A stretch of DNA of 14,518 nt from Aurantimonadaceae bacterium (GTDB lineage Bacteria; Pseudomonadota; Alphaproteobacteria; Rhizobiales; Rhizobiaceae). Both the position numbers and the translations under genes were made by a program. Of this stretch, positions 1 to 7,371 are shown one piece after another. The DNA lies in NCBI GenBank assembly GCA_003232595.1, contig QIIJ01000141.1:1-14518 (forward strand), read 5' to 3'. The notes under the pieces were generated by a model that saw only the letters and a list, made by a program, of their open reading frames with translations, was not told the origin of the DNA and ran no database searches. Position 1 is the first letter of the stretch. The number at the start of each line of letters is the position of its first letter.

Positions 1-366
1 GCCATGGCGTCCAGTGTCGCCCACGATTGCCATCACATGATTGTCGTTGGCACGTCAAAAGAAGACATGGCTCTTGCCGCCAACCGGCTTGGCGAGGTCG
101 GCGGCGGGGTTGTAATATATTCACAAGGCAAGGAACTGGCGATAGTGGAAATGCCGATTGCCGGACTGATGTCTGATGAACGTGCTGAAGTTGTTGCAGA
201 AAAAGCCGACAGGCTGGTTGCAGCCATGGCCGACTGCGGGTGTAAACTCAACAACGCCTATATGCAGCATTCTCTTCTTGCACTGGTAGTCATTCCCGAA
301 CTGCGTATTTCAGATCAGGGCATCATCGATGTGAGAACATTTGAAAAAGTCGATTTGTTTGTTTGA
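1..366 (+). CDS. ade: Adenine deaminase, C-terminal fragment (5' end outside window)
   Basis: Frame 1 is open from the first base of the window and stops at TGA 364-366, giving the last 121 residues. The fragment matches what I know of the C-terminal domain of adenine deaminase (Ade, COG1001 amidohydrolase family): an SSVAHDxHxMIVVG start, then a glycine-rich RLGEVGGG segment, the PIAGLMSDE motif, and an LLALVVIPELRISDQGIIDV ending. Ade hydrolyses adenine to hypoxanthine and ammonia in the cytoplasm for purine salvage. The metal-binding amidohydrolase barrel would lie upstream and cannot be checked. The first ATG (position 4) is internal, because the reading frame continues to the window edge and the family is about 550-600 residues long. 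The gene converges on hflX with only 12 bases between the two stop codons, and I see no terminator hairpin there. Confidence 0.88.
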   Translation, partial: AMASSVAHDCHHMIVVGTSKEDMALAANRLGEVGGGVVIYSQGKELAIVEMPIAGLMSDERAEVVAEKADRLVAAMADCGCKLNNAYMQHSLLALVVIPELRISDQGIIDVRTFEKVDLFV

Positions 367-378
367 CCGATGCAATAT

Positions 379-1746
379 TCACGAAACCAGGTCAAGCAGG
401 CGCGGTTTCAAACGTGGTAGAACCTTCACATCCATTTCTACGGTCCCGTCATCATTGTCGCGGCGATCGATGACATGCGTGTTTTTATATATCCACGGTA
501 AATTGCCCAAGGCTGCAGGTGCCAGGGTTACTGATAGAGTCTGACTGTCTTTTGCAAGCCGCGTTTCAATTTCCGCCAGCAGCGATCGTATTCCCTTTCC
601 AGTCAGTGCTGATACCTTGACCGGCAAAGTCCCGTCTGAGGGCACATGATCACCGTCAGCACCATTTTCGGGCAGAAGGTCAATTTTGTTCCAGACCTCC
701 AGCATTCGCGCCTCATCATTGGTTTCAATGCCGAGGTCGGTCAGAATTTTAAGCACATCACTCGCCTGCGCCGCGCTGTCACTTTGGGCAATATCACGCA
801 CATGCAGGATGAGATCAGCCTCGACCACCTCTTCCAGAGTGGCTCGAAAGGCGGCAATCAGGTGGGTCGGCAGCTCCGAGATGAAACCAACCGTATCTGA
901 AAATATGGCTCGTGTGCCCTCTGGCAGATTGATTTTGCGCAAGGTCGGGTCGAGAGTGGCAAACAACTGATCTTCGGCCTTGACCGCGGCATTTGTCAGC
1001 CGGTTGAACAAGGTGGACTTTCCGGCATTGGTATAACCAACCAGTGCTACTACCGGATGAGGCACCTTCTGGCGGCGGGAACGGTGAAGCTGGCGCGTCT
1101 TGCGCACCTTCTCGAGATCCCGCTCGAGGCTGGTAATCCGGTCCTGCAGGTGACGCCGGTCAGCTTCAATCTGGGTTTCACCCGGCCCACCAACAAAACC
1201 GAGGCCGCCGCGCTGGCGCTCCAGATGGGTCCAACTGCGCACCAGCCGACCCTTTTGATAGTTCAAATGGGCAAGCTCAACCTGCAACCGGCCTTCTTTG
1301 GTTTGGGCGCGCGCTCCAAATATCTCCAGAATTAGCCCGGTACGGTCTAGCACCTTGGCCTTCCACTCGGTTTCAAGATTGTGTTGTTGTACCGGGGTCA
1401 GCGGATGGTCGACAATCACCAGACCGGCTTCCAATGCAGCCACTGTTCCGGCAATTTCTTTAACCTTGCCGGATCCGAACAATGTTGCGGGTTTGCGCGA
1501 CTTGACCGGGATGCAGGCGGCATCAACAATATCGAGATCAATGGCACCGGCAAGCCCGACCGCTTCATCAAGGCGCGCCTGATCGGTTCTGAAAACATTG
1601 GTCCCGCCGTTGGGGGCGGCACGGTTTTCAGATTTAATCAGCGGCACCAGAACAAGTACCTTTTCCTTTCGTTTCGACTCTTCCTCGACAAGTTGAAACT
1701 TGTTCGGTCCTTTACTTGAATTGTGATCTTTCGGTTGATTATTCAA
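379..1746 (-). CDS. hflX: GTPase HflX (ribosome-associated)
   Basis: 455 residues, usual for HflX. The N-terminal HflX domain spans about residues 50-200 and includes GSGKVKEIA, the RTGLILEIF..RAQTKEGRLQVELA segment and GGPGETQIEADRR. A charged coiled-coil linker (about 195-228) follows, then the G domain: G1 GYTNAGKST at 237-245, the switch I-like LFATLDPT, G3 DTVG at 284-287, G4 NKID at 353-356 and G5 SAL at 379-381. HflX is known to bind 50S subunits and to split or rescue stalled ribosomes under stress. The start is a TTG directly after the hfq stop (TGATTG). An AAGGA lies 7 bases upstream inside hfq. There is no in-frame ATG before the G domain, and the only nearby ATG (1748-1750) is out of frame and stops after three codons. 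Hfq and HflX are therefore probably translationally coupled, as expected for this conserved gene pair. Confidence 0.95.
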   Translation of the reverse strand: MNNQPKDHNSSKGPNKFQLVEEESKRKEKVLVLVPLIKSENRAAPNGGTNVFRTDQARLDEAVGLAGAIDLDIVDAACIPVKSRKPATLFGSGKVKEIAGTVAALEAGLVIVDHPLTPVQQHNLETEWKAKVLDRTGLILEIFGARAQTKEGRLQVELAHLNYQKGRLVRSWTHLERQRGGLGFVGGPGETQIEADRRHLQDRITSLERDLEKVRKTRQLHRSRRQKVPHPVVALVGYTNAGKSTLFNRLTNAAVKAEDQLFATLDPTLRKINLPEGTRAIFSDTVGFISELPTHLIAAFRATLEEVVEADLILHVRDIAQSDSAAQASDVLKILTDLGIETNDEARMLEVWNKIDLLPENGADGDHVPSDGTLPVKVSALTGKGIRSLLAEIETRLAKDSQTLSVTLAPAALGNLPWIYKNTHVIDRRDNDDGTVEMDVKVLPRLKPRLLDLVS

Positions 1747-1998
1747 TCATTTTTCCTTGGCAGATTGTTCCCCGCCCTCAAACATATTCATTGGCTCGTT
1801 TGGCATGATGGTTGAAATAGCGTGCTTGTAGACTAGCTGTGAATGACCATCACGCCGCAATAATACACAGAAATTATCAAACCATGTGACAACACCGGTA
1901 AGTTTTACCCCGTTTACCAAAAATATTGTCAGGGAAATTTTGTTTTTTCTTACGTGATTGAGAAAAGCATCTTGTAAATTCTGGGTTCTTTCGACCAT
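1747..1998 (-). CDS. hfq: RNA chaperone Hfq
   Basis: 83-residue Sm-like protein. The N-terminus VERTQNLQDAFLNHVRK matches the alpha-helix and proximal-face region of Hfq, with Gln9 equivalent to E. coli Gln8. The Sm1 region follows (IFLVNGVKLTGVVTWFDNF), and Sm2 contains the diagnostic YKHAIST motif. A short acidic/polar tail ends the protein. As a hexamer it pairs small RNAs with mRNAs; in rhizobia it also affects nitrogen-fixation gene control. The frame is open upstream to a non-ATG codon at 2073, but the ATG at 1998 is preferred. It gives the standard N-terminus, and a GAGG lies 11 bases upstream, whereas the 25-residue extension resembles no Hfq. A 140-base gap with a large palindrome precedes it, so it may have its own promoter, and hflX follows with no gap. 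Confidence 0.97.
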   Translation of the reverse strand: MVERTQNLQDAFLNHVRKNKISLTIFLVNGVKLTGVVTWFDNFCVLLRRDGHSQLVYKHAISTIMPNEPMNMFEGGEQSAKEK

Positions 1999-2085
1999 TT
2001 TAATCTTGCCCTCGTTATTTTTGCGCGCATTTTGGGGGAAAGTGTTGAATGTTACAATGGAAAAACACCTCAATTTGGATTTTCA

Positions 2086-2103
2086 ATTTGTGGTACCACA
2101 AAT
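2086..2103. promoter_or_regulatory. 18-bp perfect palindrome upstream of hfq (candidate operator)
   Basis: ATTTGTGGTACCACAAAT is a perfect inverted repeat centred on GGTACC. It lies in the 140-base gap between the dat stop and the hfq start, about 88-105 bases upstream of the hfq ATG. It is not followed by a T run on either strand, so it does not look like an intrinsic terminator. Its symmetry suggests a dimeric regulator site. The TGGTACCA core resembles operators of FadR-type GntR proteins, but that assignment is only an inference. It could also fold as an RNA hairpin in a dat-hfq readthrough transcript. Confidence 0.45.
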
Positions 2104-2138
2104 CCCCAATCGACAACCATAGAAATTTTCACCCCTGT

Positions 2139-3002
2139 TTAGCAAGGAAGTTTTTCAGATGAATCGAAAAAAAGTGCTCGCAGCCGGGTGGCAGTTTCAC
2201 CCGGATGACCATTCGCAACCGTCGCTCCATCAATTTCGACCACCGGCAAGACAACACTTGATGCAGCCGTGACAAAGGCCTCACGGGCAGCTTTCGCTTC
2301 TTCAATAGTGAATGCCCGCTCTTCGATGGAATATCCCATTCCGGCTGCCATATCAATTACGCGGGTGCGGGTTATGCCACGCAAAATGCCGCTTTCAGCC
2401 GGGCGGGTAACCAGTACTCCGTCCTTCGACACGATCCAGGCATTGGTTGAACTGCCTTCGGTAACAAATCCATCGACGTCAATGAACCATGCTTCACCTG
2501 CCCCGGCTTCAAGGGCTTTTTGCTTGGCCAACACATTGGGCAACAGGCTGACAGATTTGATATCGACCCTGTCCCACCGATTTTCAGGAACAGATATGAC
2601 ACCAATTCCACAAGCTGCCATTTCTTCCGCGGCTGCACGGTTTGTGTGTTTAGCTGTGATTACCAATGATGGTTTGACTGATTTGGGTGGAAACAGATGA
2701 TTGCGCGGATAAACACCACGATTGGCCTGCATATAGACCAAACCGTTGATCACCCGGTTGCGGGTGACGATTTCACGCATGATTAGCGGGATGCAACGTC
2801 TCTCCATCGGCATCTGAATAGCAAGTTCGCGCAGCGACCTTTCGAGCCGGTCAAGATGGCGTGTCACATCAAGCAATTGAAGGTGCCTTACCTCACAGAC
2901 TTCATAAACGCCATCTGCGAACTGGAAACCACGATCCTCGATATGAACCGAGGCATCAAGATGAGGCAGATACTGACCATTAACGTAAGCAATTCTGGAC
3001 AT
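2139..3002 (-). CDS. dat: D-amino-acid transaminase (PLP fold-type IV)
   Basis: 287 residues, the normal length for class IV aminotransferases. The PLP-binding lysine is Lys149 in DIKSVSLLPNVLAKQKA, and Glu182 in TEGSSTNAW is the usual cofactor N1 partner. Residues typical of the bacterial D-amino-acid enzyme are present: Tyr33 (GVYEV) and the carboxylate-trap pair Arg100/His102 (YPRNH), matching Tyr31, Arg98 and His100 of the Bacillus enzyme. This argues for D-alanine/D-glutamate transamination over branched-chain (IlvE) or aminodeoxychorismate-lyase activity. Transamination of D-Ala with 2-oxoglutarate gives D-Glu and pyruvate in the cytoplasm, feeding peptidoglycan or D-amino-acid catabolism. 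The ATG at 3002 has AGGAG 6 bases upstream. It follows trkH by 39 bases and precedes hfq; a dat-type gene at this place is common in rhizobia. The exact substrate remains inferred. Confidence 0.85.
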   Translation of the reverse strand: MSRIAYVNGQYLPHLDASVHIEDRGFQFADGVYEVCEVRHLQLLDVTRHLDRLERSLRELAIQMPMERRCIPLIMREIVTRNRVINGLVYMQANRGVYPRNHLFPPKSVKPSLVITAKHTNRAAAEEMAACGIGVISVPENRWDRVDIKSVSLLPNVLAKQKALEAGAGEAWFIDVDGFVTEGSSTNAWIVSKDGVLVTRPAESGILRGITRTRVIDMAAGMGYSIEERAFTIEEAKAAREAFVTAASSVVLPVVEIDGATVANGHPGETATRLRALFFDSSEKLPC

Positions 3003-3041
3003 AATGCACTCCTGGAGATTGAAAACGCTTGCATGTCTGTA

Positions 3042-4514
3042 TTACCGACGCAACCAGTAATTCAAATTCAAGCTTCCCAGCAGTACCAGTACCTCAATAC
3101 GACCAAGAATCATCAATCCCATCAGGGTGGATTTTGCAGAAATTGTAAAGTCCGCATAAGCAGGCCAGGATGGATCACCCTGTGCTGCCCAGGCAGGATT
3201 ATAAATTGGCCCTGCATTGGAGAACGCTGCAATGGTTGCGACAAGCGCTGCATCAAAGCCGATACCTGAACTGTTGAGCGCAACGACGCCGACAGTCAGA
3301 ACTGAAATCGCCACAATAAAATAGCTCCAGATCGCTTTGTAGATACGTGATCCATCATGTTGATTGCCTCGACGAATGGTATTGACCGAGTGCGGATAGA
3401 CCAGTCGGTTGAGTTCCTGGAAGGACTGCAACATCATCTTACCAATGCGGAAATGTTTGATGCCGCCAGCGGTGGAGAAAGCACCACCGCCGATTACCAC
3501 AATAAATAAAACCAGGGTCACCGGCAAAAGAGCAAAAACCCCCTCTCTGGTTTCAAGCCCATTTGTCGATACCAGCGACGCGGCATTGAAAAGGCCTTCA
3601 ATTATTGCCGCCTGGGGTGGAAGAACATCCGACGAGCCGGCTGCCCTGTACAACAAAGAACCAAGAATTACGGCAAGAATAATCGTCAAAGCGGCAATCG
3701 AATAGCTTTCCCGGTGCCGCACGAGATCACGAATATGCCAGTTCAGCACCATCCTTTGCCAGAATATACTGGTTGCTCCGACGACCAGAAATACCGCAAG
3801 AACCAGTGTTGCCGATTGCCCGATGATTGCTTCCAGTGATCCATTTGTCGGCATAAGGCCGCCAGTTGAAAGCGCCATCATCGCGAGGGTAACCGCATAA
3901 AACGGTTCTTCACCCGACAGGACAAGGGCGACAAAACAAGCCGCAGTCATGAAAAAATATACTCTGGATATTGTCAGTGCTGCACGGAATGTCCGTTGTT
4001 CGCGACGTTGGGTATTGTCTCTCGATTTCGAAGAGAAATGATCTGATGGCAACCCGCCAATTCCCGAAGGTGCAAGCAGCAGGACGATGGTCAATAGGGT
4101 GAGCAGGCCACCAATCCATTGGACCTGTGAGCGCCAGAATATCAGAGCCCGCGGCAATGCATCAATATCACGAACGACAGTGGCGCCGGTGGTTGTCAGG
4201 CCGGAAACGCTTTCAAACAGGGCATCAGAATAATTCAGGCCACCCATATCCGTCATTGGAATTGCAATGACGAAGGGTATGATTGTCCAAATCAGAACAG
4301 CAGTGATATAATCCGATACCAGGCTTTCACGGCGTCTGCGCCCGGAAAGCGCCATTAAAACAGCAATGCAGAAAAATGACCCGAGGACCATGTATTGACC
4401 AAACCGCACGACAATATCAAGTTCACCTGCAAGTAAACCGACAAATATTGGCCCGACCAGGGACAGGGTCACAAACAGGCCGATGGCGGCAATATAGAAC
4501 ATGGTATTCAGCAT
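3042..4514 (-). CDS. trkH: Trk-type potassium uptake protein TrkH
   Basis: 490-residue, very hydrophobic membrane protein with about ten membrane segments, the size expected of TrkH. The four pore-loop filters of the Trk/Ktr/HKT superfamily are readable: TTTGA at 107-111, STGGL at 216-220, STNGL at 316-320 and SNAGP at 432-436. The GGGAFSTAGGIK intramembrane-loop segment (342-353) and the LGRIE end motif (470-474) are also conserved. It would form the K+-translocating dimer in the inner membrane, gated by the TrkA ring. trkA lies 81 bases upstream on the same strand, so the pair is probably cotranscribed. The ATG at 4514 has no clear Shine-Dalgarno sequence; instead a TGTCA-N4-TGACA inverted repeat sits 2 bases upstream. 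A second ATG four codons later does no better, so the exact start is uncertain by a few residues. Confidence 0.93.
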   Translation of the reverse strand: MLNTMFYIAAIGLFVTLSLVGPIFVGLLAGELDIVVRFGQYMVLGSFFCIAVLMALSGRRRRESLVSDYITAVLIWTIIPFVIAIPMTDMGGLNYSDALFESVSGLTTTGATVVRDIDALPRALIFWRSQVQWIGGLLTLLTIVLLLAPSGIGGLPSDHFSSKSRDNTQRREQRTFRAALTISRVYFFMTAACFVALVLSGEEPFYAVTLAMMALSTGGLMPTNGSLEAIIGQSATLVLAVFLVVGATSIFWQRMVLNWHIRDLVRHRESYSIAALTIILAVILGSLLYRAAGSSDVLPPQAAIIEGLFNAASLVSTNGLETREGVFALLPVTLVLFIVVIGGGAFSTAGGIKHFRIGKMMLQSFQELNRLVYPHSVNTIRRGNQHDGSRIYKAIWSYFIVAISVLTVGVVALNSSGIGFDAALVATIAAFSNAGPIYNPAWAAQGDPSWPAYADFTISAKSTLMGLMILGRIEVLVLLGSLNLNYWLRR

Positions 4515-4516
4515 GG

Positions 4517-4530
4517 TGTCATGCCTGACA
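4517..4530 (-). repeat. Small inverted repeat over the trkH ribosome-binding position
   Basis: On the coding strand, TGTCAGGCATGACA ends 2 bases before the trkH ATG. Its 5-base arms (TGTCA/TGACA) enclose a 4-base loop. It occupies exactly the place where a Shine-Dalgarno sequence would be, and none is otherwise evident. A weak hairpin or a protein site are both possible; arms this short can also arise by chance. Confidence 0.25.
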
Positions 4531-4541
4531 TCGATACATCG

Positions 4542-4574
4542 GAAAATAGATCATTCGCAATGCAAACTATTTTC
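4542..4574. repeat. Inverted repeat in the trkA-trkH gap
   Basis: GAAAATAG (4542-4549) and CTATTTTC (4567-4574) are perfect 8-base inverted arms separated by 17 bases. They lie between the trkA stop (4596) and the trkH start (4514). The stem is A/T-rich and has no following T run, so a terminator is unlikely. It could be a processing or stability hairpin between the two cistrons. Confidence 0.3.
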
Positions 4575-4595
4575 AGCGAGCACGTTTGTATCTGG

Positions 4596-5972
4596 CTAGA
4601 AAAATTCAAGGCTCACCCGAAACATTGTCTCAACCTGTTTGACCAGTTCGCCAACCGCAAAAATGACCACCCTGTCATTGGATTTCAACACCGTGCCGCC
4701 ATGGGGCTGAATAACTTCGCCCTTTCGGTAAACGGCGCCAATGCGAATACCATCCGGCAGATCAAGATCGCGCAGTGGCGTACCAACAAGCGGTGATGTT
4801 TGCAGCGCTTCCGCCTCGATGATTTCCGCCGCCCCGTTTTGTACCGAATGGACGCTGCGAATGCGGCCCCGGCGGATATATTGCAACACCTTTGAGATAG
4901 TCACCGAACGCGGATTGATGTGGGAATCAATGCCCATCGCCCGGGTAAAATCATAGTAGCTCGTATTGTTCAGCAGGGTCATGTTGGATTTGCATCCGAG
5001 CTTTTTCGCCATGACGCTTGAAAGGATGTTGATCTGGTCATCATTGGTCAATGAAACGGTAAGATCAGCTTCATCAATACCGGCTTCGAGCAACACGCTC
5101 CGATCAAGCCCGCCGCCGTGCAATACAACTGTTTTGTTGAGTTTATCGGCAATTGTGACTGCACGCTCCCTGGAATTCTCGATAATCTTGATGCGGGCGT
5201 TGGGCTGCCGCTTTTCGATATTACTGGCCACATAGAAGCCGATATTACCACCACCGATGATAACAATCCTGCTGGCTTCAGGTTCCTCGTGGCCAAATAT
5301 GGAAAGTGTACGATGAACCTGCTCCTTCGCCGCAACCACATAGGCAAGATCGCCGGCAAGAATGGAGTCAGATGACCTCGGCACAAACAGGCTGCCGGCA
5401 CGCCAGATACCGGTGACAACAGCACTAAGATCGGGGAAAAGTTCGGTTAATTGCTGCAACGGCGTGTCAATGATCGGGCAGTTTTCGTCGCACTCGATGG
5501 CAATCATCGAAACATTGTCATCCGCAAACTGGACGACCTCGATTGCACCAGGCAGTGCAATGCGCCGCAATACCATTTCGCCCACTTCAACTTCGGGCGA
5601 AATCACCACATCAATCGGCATATGCTCATGTGAAAACAAGTCCTGCCAATGGGGTAAAAGATAGTTTTGCGCCCGGATTCTGGCAACTTTGGTTGGCACA
5701 TTAAACAGTGAATGGGCGACCTGACAGGCCACCATATTGACTTCATCATATAGCGTAACCGCGATAATCATGTCGGCCTGCTCGGCATCAGCAGCAGCCA
5801 GCACTTCAGGATCAGATCCGTGGCCAACAAAACCGCGTACATCAAGGGTGTCGCGTATGGCCTGGATCAGGCCCGGCGATTTATCGACAACTGTTACATC
5901 ATTGCCTTCGGCCGCAAGCCGCTCAGCGATGCCATATCCGACCTGGCCGGCACCGCAGATAATGACTTTCAT
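4596..5972 (-). CDS. trkA: Trk system K+ transport regulatory protein TrkA
   Basis: 458 residues, the full length of two-lobed TrkA. There are two RCK (KTN) nucleotide-binding lobes. The first begins MKVIICGAGQVG (GxGxxG at 7-12), with Asp30 at the end of beta-2 as expected for NAD(H). The second has IVIIGGGNIG (240-245), followed by Glu265. Each is followed by a TrkA-C type region (about 130-220 and 370-458). TrkA forms a cytoplasmic ring on TrkH and gates K+ uptake according to ATP/ADP or NAD(H). The ATG at 5972 lies 20 bases after the ntrX stop, with AAGGGG about 10 bases upstream, so it belongs to the ntrYX transcript. The trkA-after-ntrX order is conserved in many alphaproteobacteria; here trkH follows as well. 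Confidence 0.95.
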   Translation of the reverse strand: MKVIICGAGQVGYGIAERLAAEGNDVTVVDKSPGLIQAIRDTLDVRGFVGHGSDPEVLAAADAEQADMIIAVTLYDEVNMVACQVAHSLFNVPTKVARIRAQNYLLPHWQDLFSHEHMPIDVVISPEVEVGEMVLRRIALPGAIEVVQFADDNVSMIAIECDENCPIIDTPLQQLTELFPDLSAVVTGIWRAGSLFVPRSSDSILAGDLAYVVAAKEQVHRTLSIFGHEEPEASRIVIIGGGNIGFYVASNIEKRQPNARIKIIENSRERAVTIADKLNKTVVLHGGGLDRSVLLEAGIDEADLTVSLTNDDQINILSSVMAKKLGCKSNMTLLNNTSYYDFTRAMGIDSHINPRSVTISKVLQYIRRGRIRSVHSVQNGAAEIIEAEALQTSPLVGTPLRDLDLPDGIRIGAVYRKGEVIQPHGGTVLKSNDRVVIFAVGELVKQVETMFRVSLEFF

Positions 5973-5992
5973 TCCAGATCAGCCCCTTGTTG

Positions 5993-7354
5993 TCATACAC
6001 CGAGTGATTTTAGTTTACGATGCAGTGCGGAGCGTTCCATACCAACGAATTCCGCTGTACGCGAGATATTTCCGCCAAATCTGTTAATTTGGGCCACCAG
6101 ATAACTTTTTTCAAACATTTCGCGCGCGTCCCGCAAAGGCAATGACAGTAATTGTTCATCACCGGCACCTGGTGATTTTGGCAGCATGTCGCCAATTTCT
6201 CCCGGCAACATATCGATGGTTATGGCACCGTCTTCGTTGTCGCGGGCCAAAATCATCAACCGTTCAATGTTATTGCGCAATTGCCGAATATTGCCGGGCC
6301 AGTCGTGGGCTTGCAGGATGGCCATGGAATCGTCGCCGATCGTGCCAGGTTTTATTCCCGCCTGTTTGCCGACCTGGTCAAGAAAGGCATCAACCAGAAG
6401 GGGAATATCTTCGCGACGTTCAGCCAGGCTCGGCACCCGAATCGGAACCACAGCCAGCCGGTGAAAAAGATCCTCGCGAAATTCACCAAGCTTGATAAGC
6501 GCTTCAAGATCGTTAGCGGTTGAAGATAATATCCGCACATCAACATTGACCTTATTGGTACCGCCGACCCGCTCAAAGCTCTGTGCCACCAGCACTCGTA
6601 ATATTTTATTCTGGGTATCGCGCGGCATGTCGGCCACTTCATCCAGCAGCAATGTGCCGCCATGGGCTTCCTCCAGCGCTCCGGTTTTGCCGGACTGGGT
6701 TTCGTTGCTCTCGACCCCGAAAAGCTCAATCTCCATACGCTCCGGCGTAATAGTTGCAGCGTTAAGAACAACGAAGGGCCCGGAGGCTCGGTTGGAATGG
6801 TCGTGAATGGTTCGTGCCACCATTTCCTTCCCGCATCCGGAGGCACCAGTGATCATGATCCGGCTGTTTGTGGGGGCAACCCGTTCAATGGTCTGACGCA
6901 ACTGGTTCATCGGAACAGAGGTCCCAATGAGTTCCGGCATATCGGAGCTGCGTTTTTGCAGGTCCCTGACCTGGCGACGCAGGGAAGAAGCCTCAAGTGA
7001 GCGTTCCGCCATCAATATCAAACGATCCGCTTTGAAAGGTTTTTCAATGTACTCGTAAGCACCGCGCTTGATCGCAGAAACAGCTGTTTCGATATTGCCA
7101 TGGCCGGAAATCACAACAACCGGTAAATCCGGGTGTTTATCTTTGATTACATCCAGCAGTTCCAGCCCATCAAGCCGTGAACCCTGGAGCCAGATATCGA
7201 GAAATATCATAGATGGACGGCGATAGGTAATGGCCTCTTCGGCTTCATCGCTGCTGGCTGCCGTGCGAGTTTCATGGCCTTCATCCTCAAGGATACCGGC
7301 AACCAGTTCACGAATATCACGCTCATCATCAATAATCAGAATATCAGATGCCAT
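5993..7354 (-). CDS. ntrX: Nitrogen regulation response regulator NtrX (no GAFTGA loop)
   Basis: 453 residues. The receiver domain occupies residues 4-120, with acidic pocket Asp9/Asp10, phospho-acceptor Asp53 and Lys105. An AAA+ core follows with Walker A GASGCGKE (170-177) and Walker B LLLDEV (235-240). The C-terminus (about 429-453) is a Fis-type helix-turn-helix, NISRTAEFVGMERSALHRKL. In NtrC-like activators GAFTGA contacts sigma-54. Here the equivalent stretch after ELFG reads VESNETQSGKTGALE (214-228), so the loop is absent. From general knowledge, other alphaproteobacterial NtrX proteins share this lack and can act independently of sigma-54. NtrX is the partner of NtrY, 17 bases upstream, and its ATG at 7354 has a GGAAGAG sequence in front. 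Its role is response to nitrogen and, in several genera, redox, respiration or cell-envelope signals. Confidence 0.95.
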   Translation of the reverse strand: MASDILIIDDERDIRELVAGILEDEGHETRTAASSDEAEEAITYRRPSMIFLDIWLQGSRLDGLELLDVIKDKHPDLPVVVISGHGNIETAVSAIKRGAYEYIEKPFKADRLILMAERSLEASSLRRQVRDLQKRSSDMPELIGTSVPMNQLRQTIERVAPTNSRIMITGASGCGKEMVARTIHDHSNRASGPFVVLNAATITPERMEIELFGVESNETQSGKTGALEEAHGGTLLLDEVADMPRDTQNKILRVLVAQSFERVGGTNKVNVDVRILSSTANDLEALIKLGEFREDLFHRLAVVPIRVPSLAERREDIPLLVDAFLDQVGKQAGIKPGTIGDDSMAILQAHDWPGNIRQLRNNIERLMILARDNEDGAITIDMLPGEIGDMLPKSPGAGDEQLLSLPLRDAREMFEKSYLVAQINRFGGNISRTAEFVGMERSALHRKLKSLGV

Positions 7355-7371
7355 GGATTAATTCTCTTCCC

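Noticed and set aside
1999..2073. 25-residue N-terminal extension of Hfq from a non-ATG codon
   Set aside because: Hfq proteins start near the Q-L-Q-D segment, and the ATG at 1998 gives that exactly, with a GAGG upstream. The extension has no family similarity.
2086..2103. Palindrome as a rho-independent terminator for dat
   Set aside because: Neither strand has a T run after the stem, and the stem is not G/C-rich.
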